Source: JAXGXJ01 sp040772905 (GTDB lineage Bacteria > Actinomycetota > Thermoleophilia > RBG-16-64-13). Taken from it: a stretch of 64,000 bases of DNA. Of the stretch, positions 48,224 to 57,646 are shown piece by piece. The DNA lies in NCBI GenBank assembly GCA_040772905.1, contig JAXGXJ010000009.1:107476-171475 (forward strand), read 5' to 3'. Position 1 is the first letter of the stretch; each line of letters starts with the position of its first letter. Made by a program: the position numbers and the translations under genes. The notes beneath the pieces are model-generated. The model was not told the DNA's origin and did not search any database. It saw only the letters and a program-made list of their open reading frames with translations.

Positions 48224-49426
48224 CTAGAGCAGTCCCTGGCGCGAACGGGCCCACACTTCCACCGGCAGTCCCCAAAGCTCGATGAAGCCCACGGCCGACT
48301 GATGACTGAAGGTATCGCCGGAGCCGTAGGTGGCCAGGGCGTCCACGTAGAGCGAGTTCGGTGACCGCCGTCCCACGACACTGCAGGTGCCCTTGTAGTA
48401 GCGCAGTTTCACATCCCCGGTGACGTGTTTCTGGCTCTCGTCGATGAAGGCGCGCAGGCAGTCCGCCAGCGGGCTGAACCACAGGCCGTCGTAGATGAGC
48501 TCGGTCATGCGCTGCCCGATGCCGTACTTGTAGTGCTGCAGCTCGCGCGTGAAGGTGAGGTCCTCCAACTCGCCGTGCGCCTTGATGAGCGACAGCGGGC
48601 CGGCAGCCTCGTAGACCTCGCGGCTCTTGATGCCCACGCGGCGGTTCTCCACCATGTCGATGCGGCCGAACCCGGTGGCCCCGGCGATCTCGTCGATCTT
48701 CTCCACCAATTCCACGGGTCCCATAGTCGTGCCGTCCAGCGACACCGGGATGCCGGCCTCGAACCCGATCACCACCTCCACGGGCTCGTCGGGAGCGTCC
48801 TGTGGGTCGACGGTGAAGGCAAAGGCGTCGTTGGGCGCCGGCGTCCAGGGATCCTCCAGTTCGCCGCACTCGATGGCGCGGCCCCAAAGGTTCTCGTCGA
48901 TCGAGTAAGGGTTCTTCTTGGTGAGCGGCAGTTCGATGCCGCGCTCGGCCAGGTAGTCCATGATCTCGGGGCGGGTCATCCCCCACTCCCGCGCCGGTCC
49001 CAGCACCTTGATGGAAGGATCGAGACAGCGCACGGACACGTCGATGCGGACCTGGTCGTTGCCTTTGGCCGTGCAGCCGTGAGCGACCGCCTTCGCCCCG
49101 TGCTGATGCGCCACTTCCACCATCTTCTTGGCGATGAGCGGCCGCGACAGCGCCGAATGCAGGGGGTACTTGTTCTCGTAGAGCGCGTTGGCCTTGAGCG
49201 CCTCGAAGGCGTACTCGGTGACGAACTCCTCTTTCGCATCGATGACCACCGAGTCGATGGCTCCGGCCGTCAGCGCGCGCTGCCGGAGGCTCTCCACATC
49301 CTTCATGTGGCCGACGTCGACCAGCACGGCCACGATGTCGTAGCCGTATTTCTCCTTCATGTACGGGACCAACGCCGAGGTGTCCAGACCCCCGGAATAC
49401 GCCAGTACGCATTTCTCGTTCGCCAT
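48224..49426 (-). CDS. argG: argininosuccinate synthase
   Basis: ATP-dependent joining of citrulline and aspartate (400 residues). The N-terminal PP-loop AYSGGLDTSALV is at about 9-20, and the conserved HGCTAKGNDQVRID segment, including Cys and Asn, is at about 115-128. A GGGAGG ribosome-binding site overlaps the end of argR, five bases before the ATG. Confidence 0.96.
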   Translation of the reverse strand: MANEKCVLAYSGGLDTSALVPYMKEKYGYDIVAVLVDVGHMKDVESLRQRALTAGAIDSVVIDAKEEFVTEYAFEALKANALYENKYPLHSALSRPLIAKKMVEVAHQHGAKAVAHGCTAKGNDQVRIDVSVRCLDPSIKVLGPAREWGMTRPEIMDYLAERGIELPLTKKNPYSIDENLWGRAIECGELEDPWTPAPNDAFAFTVDPQDAPDEPVEVVIGFEAGIPVSLDGTTMGPVELVEKIDEIAGATGFGRIDMVENRRVGIKSREVYEAAGPLSLIKAHGELEDLTFTRELQHYKYGIGQRMTELIYDGLWFSPLADCLRAFIDESQKHVTGDVKLRYYKGTCSVVGRRSPNSLYVDALATYGSGDTFSHQSAVGFIELWGLPVEVWARSRQGLL

Positions 49427-49431
49427 GCTGC

Positions 49432-49890
49432 CTATCCTCCCAATTCTCGTAGATACGTACCGACGGTCTCGGCCGCCTGCACATCCTTGGTCACAACGAT
49501 CACGGTGTCGTCGCCGGCCACGCAGCCCAGGATGGCTTCGTGGTCAAGCTCGTCTATCACTCGGCCCAGACCCGGTGCCGCCCCAGGGTCGCAGCGTAGA
49601 ACCAACAGGTTCTGAGCCATGGCCAGTCCCCTGCCGAACTCTTTGAGCATACGCGCGCATGCGGTGCGCGCGTCGGGCTTCTCCTCGGCCTGAGGGACGA
49701 ACACGTAGCGGATGCGCCCCGCGGGGTCGCGGCCCTTCTGCAGACCGATCTCACGCAGGTCACGGCTGATCGTGGCCTGAGTCACCTCGCACCCCGCGGC
49801 GGATAAGGCGTCCACCAATTCCCTTTGGCTGGAGATGGGCTGCTCGCGCAGCACCCGGCGAATGATCTGCTGACGCTGGCGCTTGTTCAA
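49432..49890 (-). CDS. argR: arginine repressor
   Basis: Arginine-responsive hexameric regulator of arginine genes (152 residues). The N-terminal winged helix has SQRELVDALSAAGCEVTQATISRDL at about 22-45. The C-terminal oligomerisation and arginine-binding domain ends in AILGCVAGDDTVIVV, with the conserved GxxAGDDT. It starts with TTG one base after the argF stop. Placement inside the operon suggests autoregulation through the site upstream of argC. Confidence 0.94.
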   Translation of the reverse strand: MNKRQRQQIIRRVLREQPISSQRELVDALSAAGCEVTQATISRDLREIGLQKGRDPAGRIRYVFVPQAEEKPDARTACARMLKEFGRGLAMAQNLLVLRCDPGAAPGLGRVIDELDHEAILGCVAGDDTVIVVTKDVQAAETVGTYLRELGG

Positions 49891-49891
49891 C

Positions 49892-50806
49892 CTACTCGGC
49901 TCCCAAGAGGAAAGCCAGCAGCGCTTTCTGCGCGTGAAGGCGGTTCTCGGCTTGGTCGAAGACCCGCGACTGAGGACCGTCCATGACCTCGTCGGTGATC
50001 TCTTCGCCGCGGTGCGCGGGAAGACAGTGCAACACGATGGCGTCGGGCCGGGCCACCCCCAGCAGCGCCGAGTTCACCTGATACGGCCTGAGCGCCGACA
50101 CCTTGTCCTTGTCGTCCTCCTGCCCCATGCTGATCCAGACGTCGGTGTAGAGGGCCGACGCGCTTCCGGCGGCCACCACCGGATCGCGCTCCACCCAGAA
50201 ACGCGTGCCCTGGCGCTCCGCGAGCGCGGTGATGGAGTCCATCTTGCCGACGGGCAGATCGCAGCCCGCGGGTACCGACAGACACATATCGATGCCGGCC
50301 ATGGCCGCCGCCTCGGCCAACGAGGCGGCCACGTTGTTGCCGTCACCCAGGTACGTGATCTTCCGTCCGCGCGCATCGGCGAAGTTCTCGCGGAAGGTCT
50401 GGATGTCGGCCAAGGCCTGGCAGGGGTGATCGTCGTCGGTGAGGGCGTTCACCACCGGCACCGTGGCCGACGCTGCCAGATCCTCCACATCCTTGTTGGC
50501 GAAGGTACGGATGACGATACCGTCGACGAAACGCGACAGGACCCGAGCCGTGTCCTCGATGCTCTCCGACTTGCGCATCTGCAGTTCCTGCTCGGAGAGC
50601 GTGAGCGGGAACCCGCCCAGTTGATGGACGCCCACGCTGAACGAGACCCGTGTGCGTGTTGAGGGCTTCCCGAAGATGAGAGCGACGGTCTTGCCCGCCA
50701 GGGGCATCCCGTGGCCTTCGGCCTTCCACGAGGCAGCGTCGGCGAGGACGCGGTCGAACTCGGCCACGCTCAGATCTTCCATAGTTATGAAGTGACGTAC
50801 CGCCAT
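49892..50806 (-). CDS. argF: ornithine carbamoyltransferase
   Basis: Makes citrulline from ornithine and carbamoyl phosphate (304 residues). STRTRVSF at about 46-53 binds carbamoyl phosphate, DDHPCQALAD follows at about 126-135, and HCLPAHRGEEIT carries the catalytic Cys. GGGAGG lies five bases before the ATG, directly after the argB stop. argD, which often lies between argB and argF, is missing here. Confidence 0.96.
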   Translation of the reverse strand: MAVRHFITMEDLSVAEFDRVLADAASWKAEGHGMPLAGKTVALIFGKPSTRTRVSFSVGVHQLGGFPLTLSEQELQMRKSESIEDTARVLSRFVDGIVIRTFANKDVEDLAASATVPVVNALTDDDHPCQALADIQTFRENFADARGRKITYLGDGNNVAASLAEAAAMAGIDMCLSVPAGCDLPVGKMDSITALAERQGTRFWVERDPVVAAGSASALYTDVWISMGQEDDKDKVSALRPYQVNSALLGVARPDAIVLHCLPAHRGEEITDEVMDGPQSRVFDQAENRLHAQKALLAFLLGAE

Positions 50807-50815
50807 GAGTCCTCC

Positions 50816-51715
50816 CTATGACGCCGCCGGCGGGCTGCCGGGAACGATCTTGGTGCCCAAGCCCGCATCGTCGGTCATGATCTCGAGCAGCACCGAATGG
50901 GCGATGCGGCCGTCGATGATGTGAGCCGCTTTCACACCTCCGTCCAGGCTGGTGAGTACAGCTTCCAGTTTGGGGATCATGCCTTTCGAGATCTTCCCGC
51001 TCTCTACCAACTCCCGCACCTCGTTCACCGTGCACTCCGAGATGAGGCTGTTGTCGTCATCGATATCGGCCAGCAGCCCGCTCACGTCGGTGAGGAAGAT
51101 GACCTTCTCCGCCTGGAGCGCGGCCGCCATGGCACCCGCCACGGTATCGGCGTTGATGTTGTAGGTCTCGCCGTTGGGACCGACCCCCACAGAGGCCACC
51201 ACCGGCACGTAGTCGGCCTCCAGCAGGGCCAGGAGATCGGTGTTGATGCCGGTCACCTCGCCCACCAAGCCCAGGTCGATGAGCCCACCGTCCTGACCCC
51301 GCTTGAGCAGGGGCTTGGCGTGGATGAGGGCGCCGTCGTCACCACACAGGCCCACCGCGGGGGCTCCCTTGCTGTTGATGAGCCCCACGATCTCCTTGTT
51401 GACCTTGCCCACCAACACCATCTTGGCCACTTCCATGGTGGCCATGTCGGTGACGCGCAGACCGTCGACGAACTTCACCGGTAGATCGAGCTTGCGCATC
51501 CATTTGCTCACCTCGGCTCCACCGCCGTGGACGATGATGGGCTTGATGCCCACATAGCGCAGCATGGCGATGTCGGTGGCGAACTCATCTTTGAGATCGG
51601 CCGAGTTCATCGCCGCCCCGCCGTACTTGATGACCATGGTGCTGCCGCTGAACATGCGGATGTAGGGCAGCGACTCGAGCAGCGTCTCTACTCTCTTGCG
51701 ATATACCTCGCGCAT
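50816..51715 (-). CDS. argB: acetylglutamate kinase
   Basis: Phosphorylates N-acetylglutamate (299 residues). The N-terminal KYGGAAM and IVHGGGAEVSKWM nucleotide- and substrate-binding loops are present, as is the C-terminal ISKGMIPKLEA. An N-terminal helix (VETLLESLPYIRMF) before the first strand is like that of arginine-inhibited hexameric enzymes, so feedback inhibition by arginine is plausible. TAGGAG precedes the ATG, overlapping the argJ stop. Confidence 0.95.
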   Translation of the reverse strand: MREVYRKRVETLLESLPYIRMFSGSTMVIKYGGAAMNSADLKDEFATDIAMLRYVGIKPIIVHGGGAEVSKWMRKLDLPVKFVDGLRVTDMATMEVAKMVLVGKVNKEIVGLINSKGAPAVGLCGDDGALIHAKPLLKRGQDGGLIDLGLVGEVTGINTDLLALLEADYVPVVASVGVGPNGETYNINADTVAGAMAAALQAEKVIFLTDVSGLLADIDDDNSLISECTVNEVRELVESGKISKGMIPKLEAVLTSLDGGVKAAHIIDGRIAHSVLLEIMTDDAGLGTKIVPGSPPAAS

Positions 51716-51724
51716 GATCAGCTC

Positions 51725-53032
51725 CTACGAATGATATTCAGCGTTGATGGTGATGTATTCATGCCCCAGATCGGCGAAGAACATGTCCGCCGAGCCCCCG
51801 GCCAGCCCCAAGTCCAGGTGGATGTCGATCTCCGGCAGCTTCATGCCCTCCACGAGCGTCGCCCACTCGTCCTGTGGGACCGCCCGCGCCGCGCCGCCCT
51901 CCACCACTTGGACGCCGCACAGATGCAGGCGGGCGTGCGGCAGCGAGCGTCCGGGCAGGGCGGCGCCGGCCGAGCTGATGACCCTGCCCCAGTTGGGATC
52001 GCCGCCGTGCATGGCCGTCTTCACCAGCGGTGAGTCCGCGATGGCCCTGCACACCCGCGCCGCACACTCATCGTCGTCGGCACCCACGACCTGCACGCGC
52101 ATGATCTTGGTGGCCCCCTCCCCGTCCGCCACCATCATGAGGGCGATGCGGAGGAGGAGCGCCTTGAGGGCGGCCGCGAAGAGTGCCCGATTCCCCTCGT
52201 CCACGGGCACGCCCGAGGCGCCGCTGGCCAGGAAGTACACGGAGTCGTTGGTGCTCATCTCGCCGTCGACAGTCACCTTGTTGAAGGTGTGCGTCACTAC
52301 TTCGTCCAAGAGCCCCTGAGCGTCATCCGGTCCGAGCCGGGCGTCGGTGGTGACGGCGCAGAGCATGGTGGCCATGGCCGGGGCGATCATGCCCGCTCCC
52401 TTGCCGCAGGCCGCCAGACGGACCGTGCCTTGGGGCAGGTCGACCTCCAGCGCGCACTCCTTGGCGAAGCGATCGGTGGTCATGATGGCGCGGCCGAACG
52501 CGACGCCGCCGTCAGCGGATACGGCCGCCGCCGCCTTCTGCGTGGCCGCGGTCATGAAACCCGCGTCCAACTGCACCCCGATGATGCCCGTGGAGCCTAC
52601 CGCCACACGGCGCACCGGAGCGCTCAATGCGTGGGCGCACGCACGCTGCATGGCCCGAGCGACCTCGAGACCCGCCGGCCCGGTGCAGGCGTTGGCGTTG
52701 CCGCTGTTGATGGCGACGGCCACAAGACCGCCCGGTTCCGTCTCATCGCGGGTGACCACCACCGGCGCCGCGGCGAAGGCATTCGTGGTGGCGACCGTGG
52801 CCGATGCGGCCAGGTCTCGCCACTCAGGCGCGACTGCAAGCACGCCCATGTCGGGGCGCCCGCTCTGTTTCAGTCCCACCACGATACCGCTGGCCACAAA
52901 ACCGGCAGGATAGGTGACGCCCGGCGAGATACCCTCGGGCTCGACCAGCCTCACTCCTTCGGGCAGCGAGAAGAACCGCGTCTCCAGCGGAGAGACGACG
53001 ATGGGATGCTCCTGTGGCCGTTCCTCTATCAT
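51725..53032 (-). CDS. argJ: bifunctional ornithine acetyltransferase / N-acetylglutamate synthase
   Basis: Transfers acetyl from N-acetylornithine to glutamate, recycling the acetyl group (435 residues). The autocleavage region is KGAGMIAPAMATML, where cutting between Ala and Thr frees the nucleophilic Thr of the beta chain. NSGNANACTG and TNDSVYFLASG are further hallmarks. Whether it also uses acetyl-CoA cannot be read from the sequence. It overlaps argC by four bases (ATGA). Confidence 0.95.
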   Translation of the reverse strand: MIEERPQEHPIVVSPLETRFFSLPEGVRLVEPEGISPGVTYPAGFVASGIVVGLKQSGRPDMGVLAVAPEWRDLAASATVATTNAFAAAPVVVTRDETEPGGLVAVAINSGNANACTGPAGLEVARAMQRACAHALSAPVRRVAVGSTGIIGVQLDAGFMTAATQKAAAAVSADGGVAFGRAIMTTDRFAKECALEVDLPQGTVRLAACGKGAGMIAPAMATMLCAVTTDARLGPDDAQGLLDEVVTHTFNKVTVDGEMSTNDSVYFLASGASGVPVDEGNRALFAAALKALLLRIALMMVADGEGATKIMRVQVVGADDDECAARVCRAIADSPLVKTAMHGGDPNWGRVISSAGAALPGRSLPHARLHLCGVQVVEGGAARAVPQDEWATLVEGMKLPEIDIHLDLGLAGGSADMFFADLGHEYITINAEYHS

Positions 53033-54042
53033 ACTTTCCGCTCCAGCCCGGCCCGCTCGTCCAAGCCGAACATGATGTTCATGTTCTGCACCGCTTGGCC
53101 GGAGGCACCTTTCACCAAGTTGTCGATGACGCTGAAGACCTTGACCACCCCGGCCGCCTGGTCCTCGCGCACCGTGATACGGCAGTAGTTGGTGTACGCG
53201 ACCTCCGACAGACCCGGCATGGCGTCGGTGACCTCGACGAAGGGCTTCCCGGCATAGAACCGGCGGTAGCTTTCCAGCCAGCCTTGATCACCTTTGAAGC
53301 CATGCAGCGGCCTGAAATAGAGTGTGGTGAGTATGCCCCGGTCCACCGGCAGAAGGTGAGGCGTGAAGGACACCGGCAGCGTGCGCCCGGCAGCCGCCGC
53401 CAACTCCTGGATCATCTCGGGGGTGTGTCGGTGCCCCACCTCGCCGTAGGCGCGGAAGTCACTCTGCACCTTGCAGAAGTGCGTCTTGGGCGACGGGTTG
53501 CGCCCCGCGCCGGACACACCGGACTTCGAGTCCACGATCACGCCTGACGGATCGATCTCCTCTGCCGCCGGCACACTGGCCAGGATCATGCTGGTGGGAT
53601 AGCAGCCGGGGTTCGCCACCAATCGGGCGCCCTTGATTTGTTCGGCATAGAGCTCCGGGGAGCCGAACACGGCCTCGGCCACCAGATCGGGCCGAGGATG
53701 AGCGAAGCCGTACCAGCCGGGATACAGCTGCGTGTCGCGCAGCCGGTAGTCGGCGCTCAGGTCCACCACGCGCACGCCTGCATCCACCAACTCGGCCACG
53801 ACAGGCGCCGACTGCGCGTGCGGGTAGCAGACGAAGGCCACATCCGAGCCCGCGACCGCGTCCAACGTGTACTCGGTGTAGGTCCCGTCCACACGCAGGT
53901 CCGGGAAGACCTCGCTCACGTGCTGCCCCACGTACGACTTGGTGGTGAGTGCCTGGAGGCGCACATCGGGGTGATGGGACAGGATGTCCGTCAGCACCGC
54001 CCCTGTATAGCCCGTCGCTCCCACGATGCTCGCCGTGATCAC
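53029..54042 (-). CDS. argC: N-acetyl-gamma-glutamyl-phosphate reductase
   Basis: NADPH-dependent reduction in arginine synthesis (337 residues). The Rossmann motif VGATGYTGAVL is at about 7-17, the catalytic Cys lies in VANPGCYPT, and the GHRHTPEM segment contains the conserved His. GTG is chosen because AGAGG lies upstream and it is the usual N terminus (ITASIVGATG). An ATG 45 bases upstream falls inside the -10 hexamer of the operon promoter and is unlikely to be used. Confidence 0.95.
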   Translation of the reverse strand: MITASIVGATGYTGAVLTDILSHHPDVRLQALTTKSYVGQHVSEVFPDLRVDGTYTEYTLDAVAGSDVAFVCYPHAQSAPVVAELVDAGVRVVDLSADYRLRDTQLYPGWYGFAHPRPDLVAEAVFGSPELYAEQIKGARLVANPGCYPTSMILASVPAAEEIDPSGVIVDSKSGVSGAGRNPSPKTHFCKVQSDFRAYGEVGHRHTPEMIQELAAAAGRTLPVSFTPHLLPVDRGILTTLYFRPLHGFKGDQGWLESYRRFYAGKPFVEVTDAMPGLSEVAYTNYCRITVREDQAAGVVKVFSVIDNLVKGASGQAVQNMNIMFGLDERAGLERKV

Positions 54043-54078
54043 TGATGCACCTCTCGTATCCGATTGCTTGGACGCATA

Positions 54079-54107
54079 ACTATACATAGCGATGCAACAG
54101 AATGCAA
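54079..54107 (-). promoter_or_regulatory. arg operon promoter with putative ArgR operator
   Basis: On the minus strand TTGCAT (54102-54107) and TATAGT (54079-54084) are 17 bases apart. The -35 overlaps an imperfect palindrome, ATGCA-type half sites six bases apart at 54092-54107, similar to half sites of actinobacterial ARG boxes. Repressor binding there would block the promoter of argCJBFRGH. The operator call is inference. Confidence 0.6.
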
Positions 54108-54128
54108 ACGGGTCTGCCCGTCCTGCCG

Positions 54129-56552
54129 TCAGGTTCGGAGCTGCGCCCCCAGAGTACCCTCCACATGCGCCAGTATCGCCGCACGGAGTTCGTTCACTTC
54201 AGCGTCATTGAGAGTGCGCTCGGCCGAGCGGAAACTCAGGCGCAGCGCCAGGCTCTTCTTGCCCTCTCCCACCTGAGCGCCTTCGTACAGGTCGAACACG
54301 GTCACGTCATCCAGCAGGTCTCCCCCGGCGGCCCGCAGTTCGCGTACCACCTCCGACACCGGCACGGCCGCGTCCAAGACCAGCGCCAGGTCCTGCTCCA
54401 CCACGGGATAGGCCAACAGGTCCTCGAAGGTGGCCACTTCCGTGGACGCATCCACGAGCGCCGCCAGATCGAGTTCAGCCGCCACGACTGCGGGGCTACG
54501 TAGGCCGAATTCCTGCAACACCAGTGGATGGACCTCGCCCAGCCAGCCGACAGGTGTGCCGTCCGCCGTGTGGATGACGGCGCTCTTGCCCGGATGGAGG
54601 AACGTTTCGCAGGCCGGCGCGTAGTCAAGATGGAGACCAAGGCCCTTCTCGAGACGCTCCAGCAGGCCCTTCATGAGGTAGTAGTCGACAGGACGGTCGA
54701 CGGCCAGCCACGAATCCTCCTTGCCGTCGCCGGCGAGGATCACCCCCACCCGCGTCTGCTCGGCAGGCAGGAGGTCGTCGGTGGGATGGAACACGCGGCC
54801 GATCTCGAACAGCGCCACCCTGTACTCACGTACCGCCTGGTTCGATCGCACTGTCTCCAGAAGCCCGGGGAGCAGCAGTCGGCGCATGCGCGACTGTTCC
54901 ATGCTCAGGGGATTGGCAATGGTGACCGCTCGGCGCCGTTCGTCATCGGGGGCGAGGCGCAAACGGTCGGGCCACTTGTCGTCGCCGAAGCTATAGGTGA
55001 TGGCCTGGGCAAGGCCGGCTCCCGCCAGCAGGTCTTCCACCCGCCGACGCACCGTCTGCAACCGATTCAGCCCTCCGCGCCCTACGCGCCGGGAGGGCAG
55101 CGTGGAAGGGATCTGGTCCAGACCGTGTATGCGGGCGATCTCCTCGATGAGGTCGATCTCACGCTCCAGGTCGGCCCGGAAGGAGGGCACATGCACGGCA
55201 AGCCCGGCCGTGGAGGATTCCAAGCGGCAGCCCAGACGGCTGAGGATGGCCCCGATCTCCTCGGCGGCCACCTCGCTACCCAGCACCTGAGTGACCCGCC
55301 GGGGGCGCAGGGTGACGACCCGTTCGGGCAGGGCCGGGGTACGTACGTCTACGGTGCCGGTGGAGACCACTCCCCCGCACACTTCCACGAAGAGCTTGCA
55401 GGCCATATCCAAGGCCAGCGGGATCATCTCGGGGTCGAGGCCCTTCTCGTAGCGTGTGGAGGCCTCGCTGCGCAGGCCCAGCGCTCCGGAGGTGCGCATG
55501 ATGGAAGGACCGGAGAAGTTGGCGCCTTCCAGGAGGATGTCGGTGGTGTGCTCGGTGACCTCGCTGTCGAGACCGCCCATGATGCCGGCCACCACAGAGG
55601 CTCGCTCCGCGTCGGCTATCACCAACATGTCGTCGGTGAGCACGCGATCCTCGTTATCGAGCGTGGTGATCCTCTCGCCGGGGAAGGCCCGCCGCACGAT
55701 GATCTTCCCTCCGGCGATGGTGCGCAGGTCGAAGGCGTGCAAAGGTTGTCCCAAAGCCCAGAGCACGTAGTTGGTGACGTCCACCACGTTGCTCACCGGG
55801 CGCATGCCCGCCTGGGCGATGCGCGCCTTGAGCCATAGGGGCGACTCGGCGACGCGCACGCCGCGGATCACGCGAGCCGCGTAACGCGGGCAGAGGTCGG
55901 GGTCGCGCACCTCGATGGCGATGTCCTCTTCCACTTTGCGGTCCACGGCGGGATAGGGATAGGCGACGTCTTCGTCGAAGTCGGCGCCCGTGATGGCGGC
56001 GATCTCGCGGGCCATGCCGCGCACCGAGAGGCAATCGGGCCGGTTGGGCGTGACTTCCACCTCCAGCACCTTGTCCGATAGCGTGAAGTACCTCGACAGC
56101 GGGTCGCCTGCAGGCCACTCGTCGGGCAGCACCATGATGCCCTCGCTCTTGGCGGCAAGGCCCAGTTCGGCCTCGGACATGATCATCCCGAACGACCGCA
56201 CGCCTCGCAGCTTGGCTTCCTTTATCTTGAAGTCGCCCGGCATGACCCCGCCCGGCAGTACCACGGCCACGGTCTGACCCGCTGCCACATTGGGCGCGCC
56301 ACACACGATGGTGCGCGGTTCACCCTCGCCCACGTCCACGATACACACCGAGAGGTGATCGGAATCCGGATGCGGGGTGCATCCGATCACCTTCCCCACC
56401 ACGAAGAAGCGCTGGTTGTCATTCTCGCCGGGCACGCCGAACTCGGACACGCGCTCGACCTCCGTGCCCGTGAGGGCCAGGCGCGAGGCGAGCTCGTCCA
56501 CCGACAGATCGATGGACACATAGTCTTTCAGCCACGATAGAGGAGCTTTCAT
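54129..56552 (-). CDS. pheT: phenylalanyl-tRNA synthetase beta subunit
   Basis: Large subunit of the alpha2-beta2 enzyme (807 residues). It has the N-terminal PLSWLKDYV, an EMAP/tRNA-binding-like domain (about 40-150), a B3/B4 editing domain (about 200-390, including FDLRTIAGGKIIVRRA), B5, and a C-terminal anticodon-binding FDX-ACB domain (LAYPVVEQDLALVLD to the end). It follows pheS by 11 bases. Its stop lies just 21 bases from the upstream edge of the arg promoter region. Confidence 0.96.
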   Translation of the reverse strand: MKAPLSWLKDYVSIDLSVDELASRLALTGTEVERVSEFGVPGENDNQRFFVVGKVIGCTPHPDSDHLSVCIVDVGEGEPRTIVCGAPNVAAGQTVAVVLPGGVMPGDFKIKEAKLRGVRSFGMIMSEAELGLAAKSEGIMVLPDEWPAGDPLSRYFTLSDKVLEVEVTPNRPDCLSVRGMAREIAAITGADFDEDVAYPYPAVDRKVEEDIAIEVRDPDLCPRYAARVIRGVRVAESPLWLKARIAQAGMRPVSNVVDVTNYVLWALGQPLHAFDLRTIAGGKIIVRRAFPGERITTLDNEDRVLTDDMLVIADAERASVVAGIMGGLDSEVTEHTTDILLEGANFSGPSIMRTSGALGLRSEASTRYEKGLDPEMIPLALDMACKLFVEVCGGVVSTGTVDVRTPALPERVVTLRPRRVTQVLGSEVAAEEIGAILSRLGCRLESSTAGLAVHVPSFRADLEREIDLIEEIARIHGLDQIPSTLPSRRVGRGGLNRLQTVRRRVEDLLAGAGLAQAITYSFGDDKWPDRLRLAPDDERRRAVTIANPLSMEQSRMRRLLLPGLLETVRSNQAVREYRVALFEIGRVFHPTDDLLPAEQTRVGVILAGDGKEDSWLAVDRPVDYYLMKGLLERLEKGLGLHLDYAPACETFLHPGKSAVIHTADGTPVGWLGEVHPLVLQEFGLRSPAVVAAELDLAALVDASTEVATFEDLLAYPVVEQDLALVLDAAVPVSEVVRELRAAGGDLLDDVTVFDLYEGAQVGEGKKSLALRLSFRSAERTLNDAEVNELRAAILAHVEGTLGAQLRT

Positions 56553-56563
56553 GATGTCTCCGG

Positions 56564-57646
56564 TCAGAACTGGCGCAAGAAGCGCAGGTCGTTCTCAAAG
56601 AAGAGTCTGAGGTCGTTGACCCCGTGCTTGAGCATGGCGATACGCTCGATGCCCATGCCGAAGGCGAAGCCCGAGTAGACCTCGGGATCGTAGTCCACAA
56701 AACCGAAGACGTTGGGATCGACCATGCCGGCCCCCAGGATCTCCAGCCAGCCGCTCTTCTTGCACAGCCGGCAACCCGCGCCCTCGCAGATCATGCACGA
56801 TACATCCACTTCCACCGACGGTTCGGTGAAGGGGAAGAAGTGCGGGCGAAGGCGGACCTTGCGCTCGGCGCCGAACATGGCGCGGGCGAAGGTCTCGAGC
56901 GTGCCCTTGAGGTCGGCCAGGGTGATGTGTTCGTCCACCACCAAGCCCTCCACCTGATGGAACATGGGCGTGTGAGTGGCGTCGGAGTCGCGCCGATAGG
57001 CCCTGCCCGGCACGATGATGTGCACCGGAGGACGCTGCTTCTCCATCACACGCACCTGCACCGGCGAGGTGTGGGTGCGCAGCACCACTTGGTCGCTGAC
57101 GAAGAAGGTGTCGTGGAGCGAGCGGGCGGGGTGGTCGGCCGGGGTGTTCAGCGCCTCGAAATTGTAGTACTCGGTCTCCACCTCGGGACCATCGGCGATC
57201 TCGTAGCCCATGCCGATGAAGATGTCCTCGATCTCGCGCTGGGTCTGGTTCACCAGATGCAGATGCCCCAACGGGAACGAGCGGCCCGGCATGCTGACGT
57301 CGATGCGCTCTTGCTCCAACTTGCCTACCAGCTCCAGGTTCTCCAACTCGGCCCGGCGGGTCTCCAGCGTGGCCTCGAGTTCCTTGCGGATGAGATTGCC
57401 CACCTTGCCCACTTCGGGACGCTCGTCCGGAGGCAGTTCGGGGATGGATCGCAACAGCAGAGTGAGACCAGCCTTCCTGCCCAGGAAGCTCACCCTCACC
57501 GCTTCCAAGGAGGCGAGATCGGTCGCCCCTTCTATCGCGTCGAGACCCTCGGTGTAGATGCCGCGCAGATCATCGCGCGAGATCTGCTCCAGGATGCGTT
57601 CTTGCGCTGTGATGGCTCCTCCTCCTTCCGGCTCAGGGATGTGCAC
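56564..57646 (-). CDS. pheS: phenylalanyl-tRNA synthetase alpha subunit
   Basis: Catalytic subunit of PheRS (360 residues). A coiled-coil N terminus (about 15-90) is followed by the class II core with motif 2 region VFRAYRRDSDATHTPMFHQ-like sequence (GRAYRRDSDATHTPMFHQVEG) and motif 3 FAFGMGIERIAML. The only canonical start giving a full N terminus is a GTG overlapping the rRNA methyltransferase stop by 14 bases. A very strong GGAGGAGGAG lies just inside that frame, directly before an ATC codon, so the true start is uncertain. Confidence 0.93.
   Translation of the reverse strand: MHIPEPEGGGAITAQERILEQISRDDLRGIYTEGLDAIEGATDLASLEAVRVSFLGRKAGLTLLLRSIPELPPDERPEVGKVGNLIRKELEATLETRRAELENLELVGKLEQERIDVSMPGRSFPLGHLHLVNQTQREIEDIFIGMGYEIADGPEVETEYYNFEALNTPADHPARSLHDTFFVSDQVVLRTHTSPVQVRVMEKQRPPVHIIVPGRAYRRDSDATHTPMFHQVEGLVVDEHITLADLKGTLETFARAMFGAERKVRLRPHFFPFTEPSVEVDVSCMICEGAGCRLCKKSGWLEILGAGMVDPNVFGFVDYDPEVYSGFAFGMGIERIAMLKHGVNDLRLFFENDLRFLRQF

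Noticed and set aside
53029..54087. Longer argC reading from the ATG at 54087
   Set aside because: That ATG overlaps the -10 hexamer of the operon promoter; the GTG at 54042 has a ribosome-binding site and the family N terminus.
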